A stretch of DNA of 64,000 nucleotides, taken from the NCBI GenBank assembly GCA_023954815.1, contig JAGSHB010000008.1, positions 1-64,000 of the forward strand, written 5' to 3'. The position numbers and the translations under genes are program-made. Within the stretch, counting starts at the first letter, position 1; each line of letters begins with the position of its first letter. The notes below the pieces were generated by a model, which saw only the letters and a program-made list of their open reading frames with translations, was not told the origin of the DNA and ran no database searches. Shown one piece after another: positions 18,064 through 27,587 of the stretch. This DNA comes from Myxococcales bacterium (GTDB lineage: Bacteria; Myxococcota_A; UBA9042).

Positions 18064-19056
18064 ATGGACTATCGATTCTTGGGTAAGACCGGCCTGCGGA
18101 TTTCATCGCTGGCGATGGGGACCATGAGTTTTGGCGGTGATGCCGACGAGGCCACGTCGGCGAAGCTTTTTCACCGAGCACGTGAGGCGGGCATCAACCT
18201 CTTTGACTGTGCCGACGTTTACGTCGCTGGCGAGTCTGAGCGGATATTGGGACGCTTGATTGCCGACTGTCGCGATGAGATCGTGCTGACCACCAAGGCG
18301 TATTTTCCTACGGGATCAGACGTTAACGCGCGGGGCGCTTCCCGCTATCACCTCATCCGTGCGGTCGAGGCGAGCCTGAGACGGCTCAAAACGGACAGAA
18401 TCGACGTGTTCTTCCTCCATCGCTACGACGATGCGACCTCCCTTGAGGAGACCTTGCGGGCGGTCGAGCACTTGGTGAGTCAGGGAAAGATTCTGCACCC
18501 GGCGGTGAGCAATTACTCAGCGTGGCAGACGTCCAAAGCGCTCGGACAGCAGCGCACTCAGGGATGGGCTCCGCTGGTCGCGACACAGCCCATGTACAAC
18601 CTGCTCAAACGCCAGGCTGAGGCTGAGATCTTGCCCATGGCTGCTGACGAGGGGATCGCGGTATTTCCGTACAGTCCGCTCGCTGGTGGCTATCTCACAG
18701 GCAAATATCGCAGCGGCGCGCGCACCACGACTGGGCGGATCGCCACCAACCCGATGTACTCGGTTCGCTATGCGGCGAACGCCTATCAGCACAGCGCCGA
18801 CCGATTCGTCGATTTTGCGGAGCAACGTGGCCTGTCCCCGGCTGCGCTGGCGATCGCGTGGGTGATGCACCATCCCGCGGTGACGGCGCCGCTCATCGGC
18901 GCGCGCAACCTGTCTCAGTTGGAAGGCTCACTGGCGGCCTTGGACGTGGACATGACGCCTGAGCTACGCGCCGCGGTCTCGGCCTTGTCCGACGCCCCAG
19001 CCCCCGCGACCGATCGCAACGAAGAGACGTCGTCCCACAACTACGGTTCCCGCTAG
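18064..19056 (+). CDS. Aldo/keto reductase
   Basis: 330 residues from ATG 18064 (GGAAGG upstream); the track start at 18022 is an upstream TTG inside the terminator hairpin. TIM-barrel AKR with the catalytic set visible: Asp and Tyr in FDCADVYVAG, Lys in TTKAYF, His in FFLHRYDD. The NADPH-binding end carries PLIGARNLSQLEGSL. Closest by eye to the YajO/Tas/YghZ-like subgroup of bacterial AKRs; the carbonyl substrate is not predictable. The TAG stop is embedded in the first hairpin of the 172-bp repeat. Confidence 0.88.
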   Translation: MDYRFLGKTGLRISSLAMGTMSFGGDADEATSAKLFHRAREAGINLFDCADVYVAGESERILGRLIADCRDEIVLTTKAYFPTGSDVNARGASRYHLIRAVEASLRRLKTDRIDVFFLHRYDDATSLEETLRAVEHLVSQGKILHPAVSNYSAWQTSKALGQQRTQGWAPLVATQPMYNLLKRQAEAEILPMAADEGIAVFPYSPLAGGYLTGKYRSGARTTTGRIATNPMYSVRYAANAYQHSADRFVDFAEQRGLSPAALAIAWVMHHPAVTAPLIGARNLSQLEGSLAALDVDMTPELRAAVSALSDAPAPATDRNEETSSHNYGSR

Positions 19057-19224
19057 CAGCGTGCGGCGTAATTAAAATTACTGTCGCAGCACGCTGCTAG
19101 TTTTCTTCATGATTGGGGGGCTACGAGCGCCCCCAGTCGCGGCAAGCCGCGACTTCCCCTTCCCAGCAGACAGCGCTCCTGGAGAGTCCCGCCGGAAAAA
19201 TGGAGAAAAAGCGCAGTCTGCTAG
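19053..19224 (+). repeat. 172-bp four-hairpin repeat element, copy A
   Basis: Four consecutive hairpins: H1 CTAGCAGCGTGC/GCACGCTGCTAG (19053-19100, inner GTAATTAAAATTAC, followed by TTTTCTT); H2 GGGGGC/GCCCCC (19116-19134); H3 AGTCGCGGC-AA-GCCGCGACT (19135-19154); H4 AGCAGACAGCGCT/AGCGCAGTCTGCT (19165-19222). The ends CTAGCAGnnTGCG and CGCAnnCTGCTAG form a terminal inverted repeat. It fills the gap between the convergent aldo/keto reductase and helicase genes. A second copy in opposite orientation lies at 30394-30564. H1 with its T-run could act as a terminator. Confidence 0.8.
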
Positions 19225-19229
19225 CAGAC

Positions 19230-21836
19230 CTACCGGTGACGTCGACCCCGCCGCGGTTTGCGCATTCGGGCTGCTTCCATCGCCCTGTCGGCGAGCTTCG
19301 CGATCGGCTCCCGCGCTGCAATGAGGCGATCTAGCAGCGGGTCGCCATCTGCAAGACCGGCAATCCAGTCATCGATCGCGCCGAGCGTCTGAGCCGAGGC
19401 ATCCGGCAAATCCGTACTGATCTCAAACCAGAACCCGCCGGCGCCATTGCTGACCAGCGCCGCCCATCCAGGGCGCTTGCCGCGGCCCGGCCGCATGGGT
19501 TTCAACAAGTCCGGCAGGTGACGCTCCAGCGTATGACCATTGCGGTCCAGCTCCAACAGCGCCCCCTCCGGCACACGACAGGAAAGATCGGCCTTCGGGT
19601 TCGGCAATGGCGCCATGGGTAGCAGGTACAACAGCGGCACCAACGGCATGCCAGCGAGCCAAGCATCATCGCCAATCAGCACGCGCGCCTTCAGCCCTGC
19701 AACAGCCGGATCGACGTCTCGCAGCCCGAATTTCCGCACTTCTTTCAGCGTTTCGACTTTTTCCCACGGCACGTCGACCTGCACGCGACCGCGCCTCAGC
19801 ACCACCGGTAGCTCGACCCCACCGACATGCACAGCATCCGGCAACTCGCTCTTTTGGACGCCGCCCTTTTTCTTGGTGCGGTCTTTGGCGCGGCGCAGCT
19901 GGAGGTGGTCCGCGAGGTCAGGGTTAACGTCCGCGATCCACTCCGGTTTGAGCGCCGAGCAATTGGTCGCGTAGGGCCGCTTCAGGACGAGGATGTCGGC
20001 CGCGACGATGTAGCGAACCGGCACGCGAAATAGGGAGCTCGCCGGGTGAATCCCGCAGCGCAACCCACCCGGAGCGACAAAGTTCCGCCCATCGGCCACC
20101 AGGATCTGGTCGGCATAGCCAGCAGCGACGCAGCGCACGATGGAGCCCATCTTGCCGCCCTTTTTGACCTCGATACCTTGAGCCGTGGCGACGTCCTTCA
20201 GCTGCTCGTGGGCGTGCACCAGGAAGGTCATCGTGTCGGGGTCGAGGTAGGACCGCTCACAAAAAGACGCCTTGTCTTGGGCGTTGTAGTAGGCCCGCAC
20301 GACGGTCACCGCTGTCGCCGCGTCACCGAGCGGGTGGGCGAAGGCGCGCTGGGCCGTACGTGCCTCGCGCTCTTCTCCTTGCGGGAACCGGAAGGGGCGC
20401 CGGCCGCTCATCCAGGCCGCCACCATCAGCACTTCATCCACCACGTCTGGGAAACGGTCGGCAGCCTCCACCACCATCCGCGCCGTTCGTGGGGTCAACG
20501 GAAACGGCGTCATGCGCCGGCCAATCCGCGTCAGGTTCCGTTCGTTGTCGATGGCGCCCATGGCCTGGAGTTGCTCGATGGCCACCGCCAGACGCTTGCG
20601 TTGCGGTCGGGTTGGAAACGGAAACGCTTCGAGGTCCTGGATGCCAACGTCCACGAGCCGCAAGACGACCTCACGCAAGTCCAGGCGTAAAATAGCTTCC
20701 GTGGTAAAGCGCGGCGCGTCGTCGTAGACATGTTTCGGATACAAGCGAATGGCGACACCCGGCCCCGTTCGCCCAGCCCGACCCGCCCGCTGATCTGCAC
20801 TCGCGCGGCTGATCTGCTCCTCGCGCAGGGTCCGCACGCCGGTTTGCGGCTGCACACGCGGCACTTTCGCAACACCGCTGTCGATGACAAATCGCACGCC
20901 CGGCACCGTGATGGATGTCTCCGCAATGTTGGTGGTCAGGATCACCTTGCGGCCGCCCAACTCAGCGAAAATCTGCTCCTGCTGCTCCCGTTTCAGGGCG
21001 CCGTACAGCGGCAGCACATGGGCGTCGACGCCGAGCTCTTCCAGGCGATTCTTGACGCCACGAATGGCCGCCTCACCACTGAGAAAGACCAGCACATGAC
21101 CGGGATCGCCCGAGTGACAGATGCCCTCTACTTCCCACGCGGCGCTATCCAAAATGTCGTCGGGGTCGGAGCTTCGCGGCACGTTGTATTGAATCGACAC
21201 CGGGTGCGGCCGCGCATCGATATGCACCCGCGGTACCGCTGTGCCGATCCCCGAGAAGAACCGCACAAAGTGTTCGGGATCGATGGTCGCAGAGCTGATG
21301 ATCACACGCAGGTCGGCACGCTTTCGCACCGCGCCATGGAGGAGCCCCAGCAGAAAGTCGATGTTGAGCGAGCGCTCGTGGGCCTCGTCGATGATGATGA
21401 CGCCGTAGTCGTCAAAGTCCGGTTGCTCCCGCGCATGTTGCAGCAGGATACCGTCCGTCATGACGCGAATTTTCGTCGCTGGGCTGCTCTGGTCGTCAAA
21501 CCGAATCGTGTAGCCGACGTCGTCACCGACCTCGCAGCCTTGCTCATCTGCGATACGCCAGCAGACGCTGATCGCCGCGATTCTCCGGGGTTGTGTGAGC
21601 CCAATCAGCTTTTCAGTGATGCCCGCTTCACGCAGCATCTGAGGGAGCTGCGTCGTCTTACCGGAGCCTGTGGGCCCTTCCACAACGACGACTTGGTGGT
21701 GCCGAACCGCGTCGAGTAGCGCGTCCTCGCTGGCATACACCGGCAGCGTCTTCGCAGTTTCACGGAGCTTGGCGGCGTGTGCGCGCAACGTATCGGTACG
21801 GGTTGGGGAGTCGTCGTCAGAATCTTTTGAGGTCAC
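19230..21836 (-). CDS. DEAH-box ATP-dependent RNA helicase, HrpA-like
   Basis: 868 residues from a GTG at 21836; the ORF-track TTG at 21956 lies inside the next gene. No clear ribosome-binding site is seen and a TTG a few codons later is possible. Motifs: Walker A EGPTGSGKTTQLPQ, TQPRRIAA, DEAHERSLNIDFLLG (HrpA type, not the DEFHER of HrpB), SSATID, LTTNIAETSITV, and QRAGRAGRTGPG. HA2 and OB-type regions follow, with a shortened C-terminus compared with the ~1300-residue E. coli HrpA. Probably acts on RNA or ribosomes. A basic tail (RKPRRGRRHR) ends the protein. Confidence 0.88.
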   Translation of the reverse strand: MTSKDSDDDSPTRTDTLRAHAAKLRETAKTLPVYASEDALLDAVRHHQVVVVEGPTGSGKTTQLPQMLREAGITEKLIGLTQPRRIAAISVCWRIADEQGCEVGDDVGYTIRFDDQSSPATKIRVMTDGILLQHAREQPDFDDYGVIIIDEAHERSLNIDFLLGLLHGAVRKRADLRVIISSATIDPEHFVRFFSGIGTAVPRVHIDARPHPVSIQYNVPRSSDPDDILDSAAWEVEGICHSGDPGHVLVFLSGEAAIRGVKNRLEELGVDAHVLPLYGALKREQQEQIFAELGGRKVILTTNIAETSITVPGVRFVIDSGVAKVPRVQPQTGVRTLREEQISRASADQRAGRAGRTGPGVAIRLYPKHVYDDAPRFTTEAILRLDLREVVLRLVDVGIQDLEAFPFPTRPQRKRLAVAIEQLQAMGAIDNERNLTRIGRRMTPFPLTPRTARMVVEAADRFPDVVDEVLMVAAWMSGRRPFRFPQGEEREARTAQRAFAHPLGDAATAVTVVRAYYNAQDKASFCERSYLDPDTMTFLVHAHEQLKDVATAQGIEVKKGGKMGSIVRCVAAGYADQILVADGRNFVAPGGLRCGIHPASSLFRVPVRYIVAADILVLKRPYATNCSALKPEWIADVNPDLADHLQLRRAKDRTKKKGGVQKSELPDAVHVGGVELPVVLRRGRVQVDVPWEKVETLKEVRKFGLRDVDPAVAGLKARVLIGDDAWLAGMPLVPLLYLLPMAPLPNPKADLSCRVPEGALLELDRNGHTLERHLPDLLKPMRPGRGKRPGWAALVSNGAGGFWFEISTDLPDASAQTLGAIDDWIAGLADGDPLLDRLIAAREPIAKLADRAMEAARMRKPRRGRRHR

Positions 21837-21918
21837 GTGGTTTTCGCAGGTAAAGAGGGACTTCTGGTGCGGAATTGAGGGGCATATAGGGGGAGCCCGG
21901 CGTCGTTGGTTCGCGCAC

Positions 21919-23163
21919 TCACTCGACGATGATATGCGCGCCTTCGGTCGCCGCAACCACCTTCACTTCGGCGCCCCGTTCCTGCACCCGGGCCTGACTC
22001 TGCTCGAGTTTGTCGTCAATTGCAGCGTCGTCGTGCATGGGATCGTGGGAAAATAGCGCCAGACACTTCACGCCGGCGTCGACGCCGACGTCGACCGCGT
22101 CGAGGTAGCAGGTGTGGCCCCAGCCGAGCTTGGTTTCGTAGTCTTTGGGCGCGTATTGCGAATCGGCGATGTACAGATCAGCGTCTTGCGCCAAGGCCAC
22201 GAGATGTTCGTCGCGCTTGCGGCCATATTCCTCGCCATCCTGGTCGGGACGCTGCTGTTTGAGCAAGTAGCGGTAGGGTTCCGTGTCTGTTGCGTAGGTG
22301 ATTACGCGCCCACCCACCTCGATCCGATACCCCAGGGTGACACCGGGGTGGTTCATGTAGGCGTACGTGATGTGGAACGGGCCGATGTCGATCGGATCGC
22401 CACGCAACTCGGTCACTTCGATATCGGCTTCCATGTCACCGAGCGCGACCGGGAAATACTCCGGATCCATCTGCCCACGCAGCACCCGATCCAGGGGTTT
22501 GTCGATCGTCCTCGGCCCGTAGATTCGCAGCTTGTTTCCCGCAGCATAGGCCGGAACAAAGAAGGGAAAGCCCTGGATGTGATCCCAGTGCGTGTGGCTG
22601 ATCAGCATGTGCATTTCGTGCGCAAGACCGCGCCGCGCCAGATCGATTCCGAGCCGCCGTAGCCCCGTACCTGCGTCCAAGATGAGCATGTGCTCACCGT
22701 GCTCAATCGTCACGCAGGGCGTGTTTCCGCCGTAGCGCACCGTCTCCGGTCCAGGTGCGGCGATCGACCCGCGAACCCCCCAAAACGTCACCCGCGTACG
22801 CCAAAACAGGCTCGTGAGCAGCTCGTGCACTTCTTGCGGCTCAAAAGGCTTCTGCACAAAGGCGTCTGCGCCGAGATCCAGGGCTTTTCGCTGGTCTGAG
22901 GCAAACGTCTTGGCCGAGATCACGATGACCGGCAGGCTCCGCGTGCGAGAGTCGGCGCGGAGGCGTTGAATCACCTCGTAGCCGTGCATGCGGGGGACCA
23001 TCAGGTCGATGAGCACGGCGTCGATGTCATCGGCGAGCGCCGTAGCGAGGCCTTTGTCGCCATCTTCGGCGATCACCACCGTGTAGCCGAAGGGTTCGAG
23101 CCCCACCTTCACCAGGAGTTGAATCTCCGGCTCATCCTCGATCAGCAGTACTTTGCGGCCCAT
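21919..23163 (-). CDS. Response-regulator receiver fused to metallo-beta-lactamase-fold hydrolase
   Basis: 414 residues from ATG 23163 (GGGGTGGGG upstream); an ATG ten codons earlier is possible. Residues 1-118 are a CheY-like receiver: IEDEPE acidic pocket, phospho-acceptor Asp in LIDLMVPRM, and the conserved Lys in FVQKPF. Residues 125-414 are an MBL domain starting FWGVRGS, with the metal ligands in SHTHWDHIQG, NHPGVTLGYR, and a late Asp and His (YATDTEP, LFSHDPMHDD), like phosphodiesterase-type MBL proteins. Phosphorylation may control hydrolysis of a nucleotide-like substrate (inference). No histidine kinase is adjacent. Confidence 0.85.
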   Translation of the reverse strand: MGRKVLLIEDEPEIQLLVKVGLEPFGYTVVIAEDGDKGLATALADDIDAVLIDLMVPRMHGYEVIQRLRADSRTRSLPVIVISAKTFASDQRKALDLGADAFVQKPFEPQEVHELLTSLFWRTRVTFWGVRGSIAAPGPETVRYGGNTPCVTIEHGEHMLILDAGTGLRRLGIDLARRGLAHEMHMLISHTHWDHIQGFPFFVPAYAAGNKLRIYGPRTIDKPLDRVLRGQMDPEYFPVALGDMEADIEVTELRGDPIDIGPFHITYAYMNHPGVTLGYRIEVGGRVITYATDTEPYRYLLKQQRPDQDGEEYGRKRDEHLVALAQDADLYIADSQYAPKDYETKLGWGHTCYLDAVDVGVDAGVKCLALFSHDPMHDDAAIDDKLEQSQARVQERGAEVKVVAATEGAHIIVE

Positions 23164-23340
23164 GGCCCCACCCCAGCGTCTCGGTTCATTCATTCGTCAC
23201 CGAATCGTACCGCAGGCGCGGCCTCTCAACAACGGCTGGATTCCGGTGTCGAACGTGCCGTCATGGTGCGGCTACGCTATCTGTTGGTGCGAGTTCGAAC
23301 TTGAGGTGGAGACTGCGGGGAGGGGTAAACATCCAACTCA

Positions 23341-23931
23341 TCAACAAAAATTCTGCGTGACCCAGATGCGACCGTCGGCGCCGATGGCGACACCGATGCC
23401 CTCCTGGCGCCAATGGGGTTTCAGCAGGTTGGCGCGGTGACCCGGGCTGTTGAGCCAGCCGACAACCACCCGGCGCGCCACTTCAGCCGGCGAGCGAAAT
23501 CCCGCGGGCTGCTTGCGACCGTCCGAATAGACGATGAACCGGGCGTTATGGTGGGTGAGCGCGAGATTTTCGCCGCCGGTCAGGTAGCTCCGCGACGTGA
23601 GCGGAACCCGGCAGACATAGTTTGCGCGTGAGTAGCGTTTGGAAAAGTCGGCGCCGCCTGGCGCGGTATGCGCGAAGTAGTCGCGCCGGAGCATGTCCCG
23701 GCTGTGACCGTGAGCGACGACACTCAATCTGCCATCCCACCGCAACGGTTTAAGGCGGTGGCGTTGGCGGACTCGGTTGACCTCTTGGTGAACCCGCTGG
23801 GCGATGGCGCTCGGCAAGACAACGGTACCCCCGCCCTGACGGCGTGCGACCTCGGTTGTCGCTGGAGCTTGCGCAGCACAGGCCAGGGTCATCGTCATCA
23901 CGATAAGGGCGGCGAGAACGGAACGTGTCAT
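23341..23931 (-). CDS. Secreted CAP/SCP-domain protein
   Basis: 196 residues from ATG 23931, with GGAGGAGTC just before it. N-terminal signal peptide (TRSVLAALIVMTMTLACAAQA; cleavage after AQA or lipidation at the Cys). The CAP superfamily fold is indicated by HGHSRDMLRRDYFAH, the GENLAL motif, GWLNSPGHRANLL and the terminal GIGVAIG...WVTQNFC. The His and Glu of the CAP cavity are retained, but bacterial family members have diverse or unknown roles, including cell-wall association. Exported. Confidence 0.85.
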   Translation of the reverse strand: MTRSVLAALIVMTMTLACAAQAPATTEVARRQGGGTVVLPSAIAQRVHQEVNRVRQRHRLKPLRWDGRLSVVAHGHSRDMLRRDYFAHTAPGGADFSKRYSRANYVCRVPLTSRSYLTGGENLALTHHNARFIVYSDGRKQPAGFRSPAEVARRVVVGWLNSPGHRANLLKPHWRQEGIGVAIGADGRIWVTQNFC

Positions 23932-23998
23932 GACTCCTCCTTGCCCTACTTGGACGGACGAGCGCGCCAGACGATTCATCGGCCGCCGACCTTCGCGC

Positions 23999-25039
23999 TC
24001 AACTCATCGCTGATTCCACGTCTACTTCAGCCACAATGGTCTCTTCAACCCCGGGAAATAGGCACAAAAGCGAGCTCATGAAAGTTTCCCGGCAGGACCG
24101 GCGCAGCGCCTCGATGGGCGTGCCGAGCGCGAGGGAGTGGTCTTCCCATAGCTCCGTGATCATGCTGGTCTTGGGGCTCCTGGGCGGCTTGACGAAAGGC
24201 GAACGCAGGCTGTTTTCCAGGTCAACGCAGCGCCAGGCCAGCGCGATCACCTGCGCCCGGTCTGACGACTTCGGACCACGCATCTGTCCTGGGCGGGGCA
24301 GGCGACAGAGAAACAAGCTCTCCATCGCGGCCAACCGATGGGCCAACTCCGCCTTGCGTTCTTCGTCGTCGGCGCGGGCCCAATCAAAGTAGGCATCCAC
24401 CAAGTGCTCAAAAGTGAGGAGGCGATTGGTGTCGCTGGGCCGCAGCGCTTTGACCCGGACAGATGCCCGGGGGCGTGCGATTGCCGGTCTTTCTCCGGAC
24501 GCTGGCGGCGTGGTGAGTGACGGGGCGGCGGTCGACGGGGCGGCCTGGGCGGGCTCTTCGTCCTTGAACTCTTCGGCCAGGGTCGCCGCCAATCGCTCCG
24601 CACGTTCACGCACGGGCACGCGCTCGATACGCGCCTGCAGATCGCGAAAGAACTTGCCCGGGGCAGGGTGGCGAAGCTCGAAAGAGCCATCGTCGACCCG
24701 TGACGCCCAGCGGTAGAGGTAGCCATCATGCTGCTGAATGAGCTCGTCGATTTCCTCGGGAAAGAGCAGCCCGCAGCGATTTTCGGTGCCTTCGACGAGG
24801 TTGCCGGTGTGCCCGGGCGACAGCCGAATGCCGGTGTTCGCCTCGCCGATACCGACAAAGCGAATCTGCAGCAAGAAGCCATCTTCCCAGTAGACATGCG
24901 CATTCTTGCCGGTCGACAGCCAGACGACCGGCGCGCTGCGTTCTTCAAGATCGAGCAGGAACTGGTGGCCATAGGGAAAGGTGCTGCGCAGCAAGTCCCT
25001 ACGGGAAACGTAGGCCTTTGAGATGCGGTTACCGAACAT
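23999..25039 (-). CDS. Conserved-looking cytoplasmic protein of unknown function
   Basis: 346 residues; GAGGAG 7 bp before the ATG. An N-terminal alpha/beta region (1-170) contains FEIRF-like strands and is separated by a Pro/Ala-rich linker (residues 170-205) from a helical C-terminal domain (about 210-346) rich in Arg and Glu. No signal peptide or transmembrane segment and no motif I can name. It is divergent from the small Cys-rich lipoprotein at 25200. Confidence 0.6.
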   Translation of the reverse strand: MFGNRISKAYVSRRDLLRSTFPYGHQFLLDLEERSAPVVWLSTGKNAHVYWEDGFLLQIRFVGIGEANTGIRLSPGHTGNLVEGTENRCGLLFPEEIDELIQQHDGYLYRWASRVDDGSFELRHPAPGKFFRDLQARIERVPVRERAERLAATLAEEFKDEEPAQAAPSTAAPSLTTPPASGERPAIARPRASVRVKALRPSDTNRLLTFEHLVDAYFDWARADDEERKAELAHRLAAMESLFLCRLPRPGQMRGPKSSDRAQVIALAWRCVDLENSLRSPFVKPPRSPKTSMITELWEDHSLALGTPIEALRRSCRETFMSSLLCLFPGVEETIVAEVDVESAMS

Positions 25040-25199
25040 GGGCGTTCTCCTCGTTTGCGGGCCGTTGTACCACTGGCGAGGGTTCGCTGACTATCGGCAG
25101 GCGTGCGCTTGTTGCACCCGCCGCGAGCGCTGGCCCATGCGCGTCGTCGCCGATAGGCTCGTAGGCAGCATGGACGACAAGTCTTTCCGGGGGGCGGTG

Positions 25200-25421
25200 A
25201 TGGCGAAGCTGATGGCGACTTTATGCGTGGGCGTGCTGGCTTTGGGACTGGGCGGCTGCGGCAAGACTCCTGCAGCAGCCTCTGGAGCGGCGCAGAGCAA
25301 ATTGACGGCCTGTGAAGCCACCTGCAAGTCACCCAGGAACTGCTACTGCAAGTATAAGAACGGCTCCATGTGCCAGCGCGACCACGTCCTCCTTGGCACA
25401 TGTACTTGCGCCTGCGAGTAG
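25200..25421 (+). CDS. Small Cys-rich lipoprotein
   Basis: 73 residues from ATG 25200 (GGGGGGCGG upstream); the ORF track extends it upstream without support. MAKLMATLCVGVLALGLGGCGK is a clear lipoprotein signal with lipobox LGGC. The mature part has eight more cysteines (ACEATC, NCYC, MCQ, TCTCAC) and would be a compact disulfide-bonded or metal-binding surface peptide. No family recognised. Confidence 0.6.
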   Translation: MAKLMATLCVGVLALGLGGCGKTPAAASGAAQSKLTACEATCKSPRNCYCKYKNGSMCQRDHVLLGTCTCACE

Positions 25422-25442
25422 ACTGGTGAAGCTGGTTTTCGG

Positions 25443-27587
25443 CTATAGTCCCTGTTTCTCAAGGGATTTGCCGTGGGTGATCAGCTCCATTGCGAGCGAT
25501 TGCAACCCCGGGGCCACGGTGTTGTGGGCCAAAATCTCTCCCGGGCGGGACGCGTGGTCCTCGATGTCAGCGCCATAGTGCGCGTTCGATAGGTCAGCGA
25601 TGGAGTCGAGAAATGCGTAGCGTGCGGCGTAGGCCTTGCCCATCGCTGTGGCATCGTCAAAATCCGGCTCTGATTGCCCCAAATCGACACCCGCAGCCCA
25701 CATCTTGGCCATATTCTCAGCCTGCTGACCCATGAACGCCCAGTCATCTTCCACGTGAACCATCTCGTGTTCGATGGTGTGCTTCTCCGACCAGTAGTGC
25801 AGCTGCGGCGGACAGTTGGAGCCGGGCTGTGGCATCACGTCAGACGCCATCGCCTCATAGTTCTTCAATCCCATGTTCGCCCACGTCTCACCGAAGGTCT
25901 CCGGGTCGGTGGTGGCGAGCTCTGTGGTCGCGGGTAGCGTCCCGTTCGCCATGGCGCCCCAGTGGTAGATGATGTGCAAATGCATCCCAATCTGAGCCTC
26001 TCCGTCGACCAACTTTAGCTCGGGTTCGTGGGCGATCCGCTCCTCCTTCACCTGACCCAGCCCCTCCTCGGGCACGAGGTCTCGTTGCACATCCCGTGTC
26101 AGCTTGAACGCGACGAGCTTGGGCGTATAGCCCGCTTTGGTGGCCTGTTTCATGTCCTCGCCGAGGTCCTTCGAGTCGGCGCCGTCATCCGCTGGAGCGT
26201 TGTCTTTGCTGCCCTCGCCGGGGATGATCTCGTTGGCGAAGGTCTGCTGGCGTTCCGTCGTGGGCGAGGTGCCACCTTTCGCAGACTTGTAGAACTTCTT
26301 GCGGTCCTTTGGAGCGGTCGCCGTGCTGTCGACGTCGCCTTGTGGCAGCGTGCCGTCTCCTTGGGTTGCAGCCGCCGCACGCTCCTCCTCAGCCATGCCT
26401 TTTTGCAGAATGCTCTGGGCGATGGAGAACAACAGCGGGGCACAGTAGCCGAAGGCACGAACCTCTCCAGGACGCTGGTAGTATTGAGAATCGTCTTCCT
26501 TGCCATCGACCATGTAGTCGTACAGCTGGTTGAACACCACATCCCGCGCGCGCTCCGTGTGACCGTGCAGCTGCTTGTGGACCCCATCCGCCGTGAACCA
26601 GCCCCACTCAAATGCATCCTCTACGGCCGACTTTGCGTTCTGATTGAGCCACTGGGTCGAATCGTTCACATGGAAGAGCTCGTGCTGCTCCGTCGCCATC
26701 TTTGACCAGTACTCCGCGTGAACGGGTGCGTTGGACCCGGGCATTGGGAACATGTCCATCGCCATGGCTTGATAGACTTTCTGACCGGCGTAGCGCGAGC
26801 TCTCGGGTTCCATGTCGATAGTTGCAGTCGCCGGGGTCGCGTCCTCTCGGGTGCAGTTGTTGAGGCCCCAGCGCAGGTTCGTCTTGTGCACGCCTTTGAC
26901 CCGCACAACGTCGCCTTCTTGCGAGATCTCGGTGAGCTCGACCTCGCTAAACGGCATGACCTGACCGAGCTTGTCCGTTTTGAGGTCTTGGGTCGCCGCG
27001 ACCTCGACACTAAAATCAGCCTCGATCTTGAGGGGCTTGTCGCCCGTGGTGTTCTTGTCGTCCGTTCCGCCACCACTGCCGCCGGTTCCACCCTCGCCAC
27101 CGCCGTCATCAGCCATCTTGGTATTGGCGTCTTTCATGGTTTGGGGCGTTTCGACGGTGCTCTTGCCGTCGGGATTGTGCGCCATGCCTGGACCTGCAGC
27201 TGTGCCCACGCCGCCTAGGCCATCGGCCCCTGTCGCAGCAGCCACCGCAGCCGGTGAGGACACCGCCGTTGCGCCAGTGTCGAGGTCAGCGAACGACGAA
27301 CTCTCCGGAGCCAGATCACTGCCAGCTGCCTCAGGAGTGTGTCTGTCTGAGGCGTGTTGGCTACCCGGCCGAACAGGCTCGCGGCCTGCAATTCCGGCTT
27401 GATAGCGCGCTCCCGGACCCTTTGGGCTGTGTCTCGCCTTCGCCGCCGCATAGCGATCGGAGGCTTGATGTTGGGCGAATTGATCACCAGCGACCGCGTC
27501 GATGGCGCGCCGTTGCCCACCAGCGGCTCCCGCGGAATGTTGGCGTTGCGAAGGTGCCCGCGCACCACGTGTTGTAGCAGTCGACAT
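25443..27587 (-). CDS. Protein with two tandem zincin-like (HExxH) modules
   Basis: 714 residues; GGAGG lies 9 bases before the ATG. Residues 1-185 are low-complexity and Gly/Ala/Asp-rich, without a signal peptide. Two homologous modules follow. Module 1 (about 190-400) has MPMPGSNAPVHAEYWSKMA, then HELFH (302-306) and RPGEVRAFG with Glu375. Module 2 (about 485-714) has MPQPGSNCPPQLHYWS, then HEMVH (607-611) and RPGEILAHN with Glu684. HExxH plus a downstream Glu about 72-76 residues later is the gluzincin ligand pattern, so both modules could bind Zn and cleave peptides. Family not recognised; may be a secreted effector or toxin (inference). Confidence 0.7.
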   Translation of the reverse strand: MSTATTRGARAPSQRQHSAGAAGGQRRAIDAVAGDQFAQHQASDRYAAAKARHSPKGPGARYQAGIAGREPVRPGSQHASDRHTPEAAGSDLAPESSSFADLDTGATAVSSPAAVAAATGADGLGGVGTAAGPGMAHNPDGKSTVETPQTMKDANTKMADDGGGEGGTGGSGGGTDDKNTTGDKPLKIEADFSVEVAATQDLKTDKLGQVMPFSEVELTEISQEGDVVRVKGVHKTNLRWGLNNCTREDATPATATIDMEPESSRYAGQKVYQAMAMDMFPMPGSNAPVHAEYWSKMATEQHELFHVNDSTQWLNQNAKSAVEDAFEWGWFTADGVHKQLHGHTERARDVVFNQLYDYMVDGKEDDSQYYQRPGEVRAFGYCAPLLFSIAQSILQKGMAEEERAAAATQGDGTLPQGDVDSTATAPKDRKKFYKSAKGGTSPTTERQQTFANEIIPGEGSKDNAPADDGADSKDLGEDMKQATKAGYTPKLVAFKLTRDVQRDLVPEEGLGQVKEERIAHEPELKLVDGEAQIGMHLHIIYHWGAMANGTLPATTELATTDPETFGETWANMGLKNYEAMASDVMPQPGSNCPPQLHYWSEKHTIEHEMVHVEDDWAFMGQQAENMAKMWAAGVDLGQSEPDFDDATAMGKAYAARYAFLDSIADLSNAHYGADIEDHASRPGEILAHNTVAPGLQSLAMELITHGKSLEKQGL

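Noticed and set aside
25443-27587. eCIS-associated DUF4157 toxin call
   Set aside because: The HExxH surroundings differ from the DUF4157 HEAxHVxQ pattern and no contractile injection genes are present.
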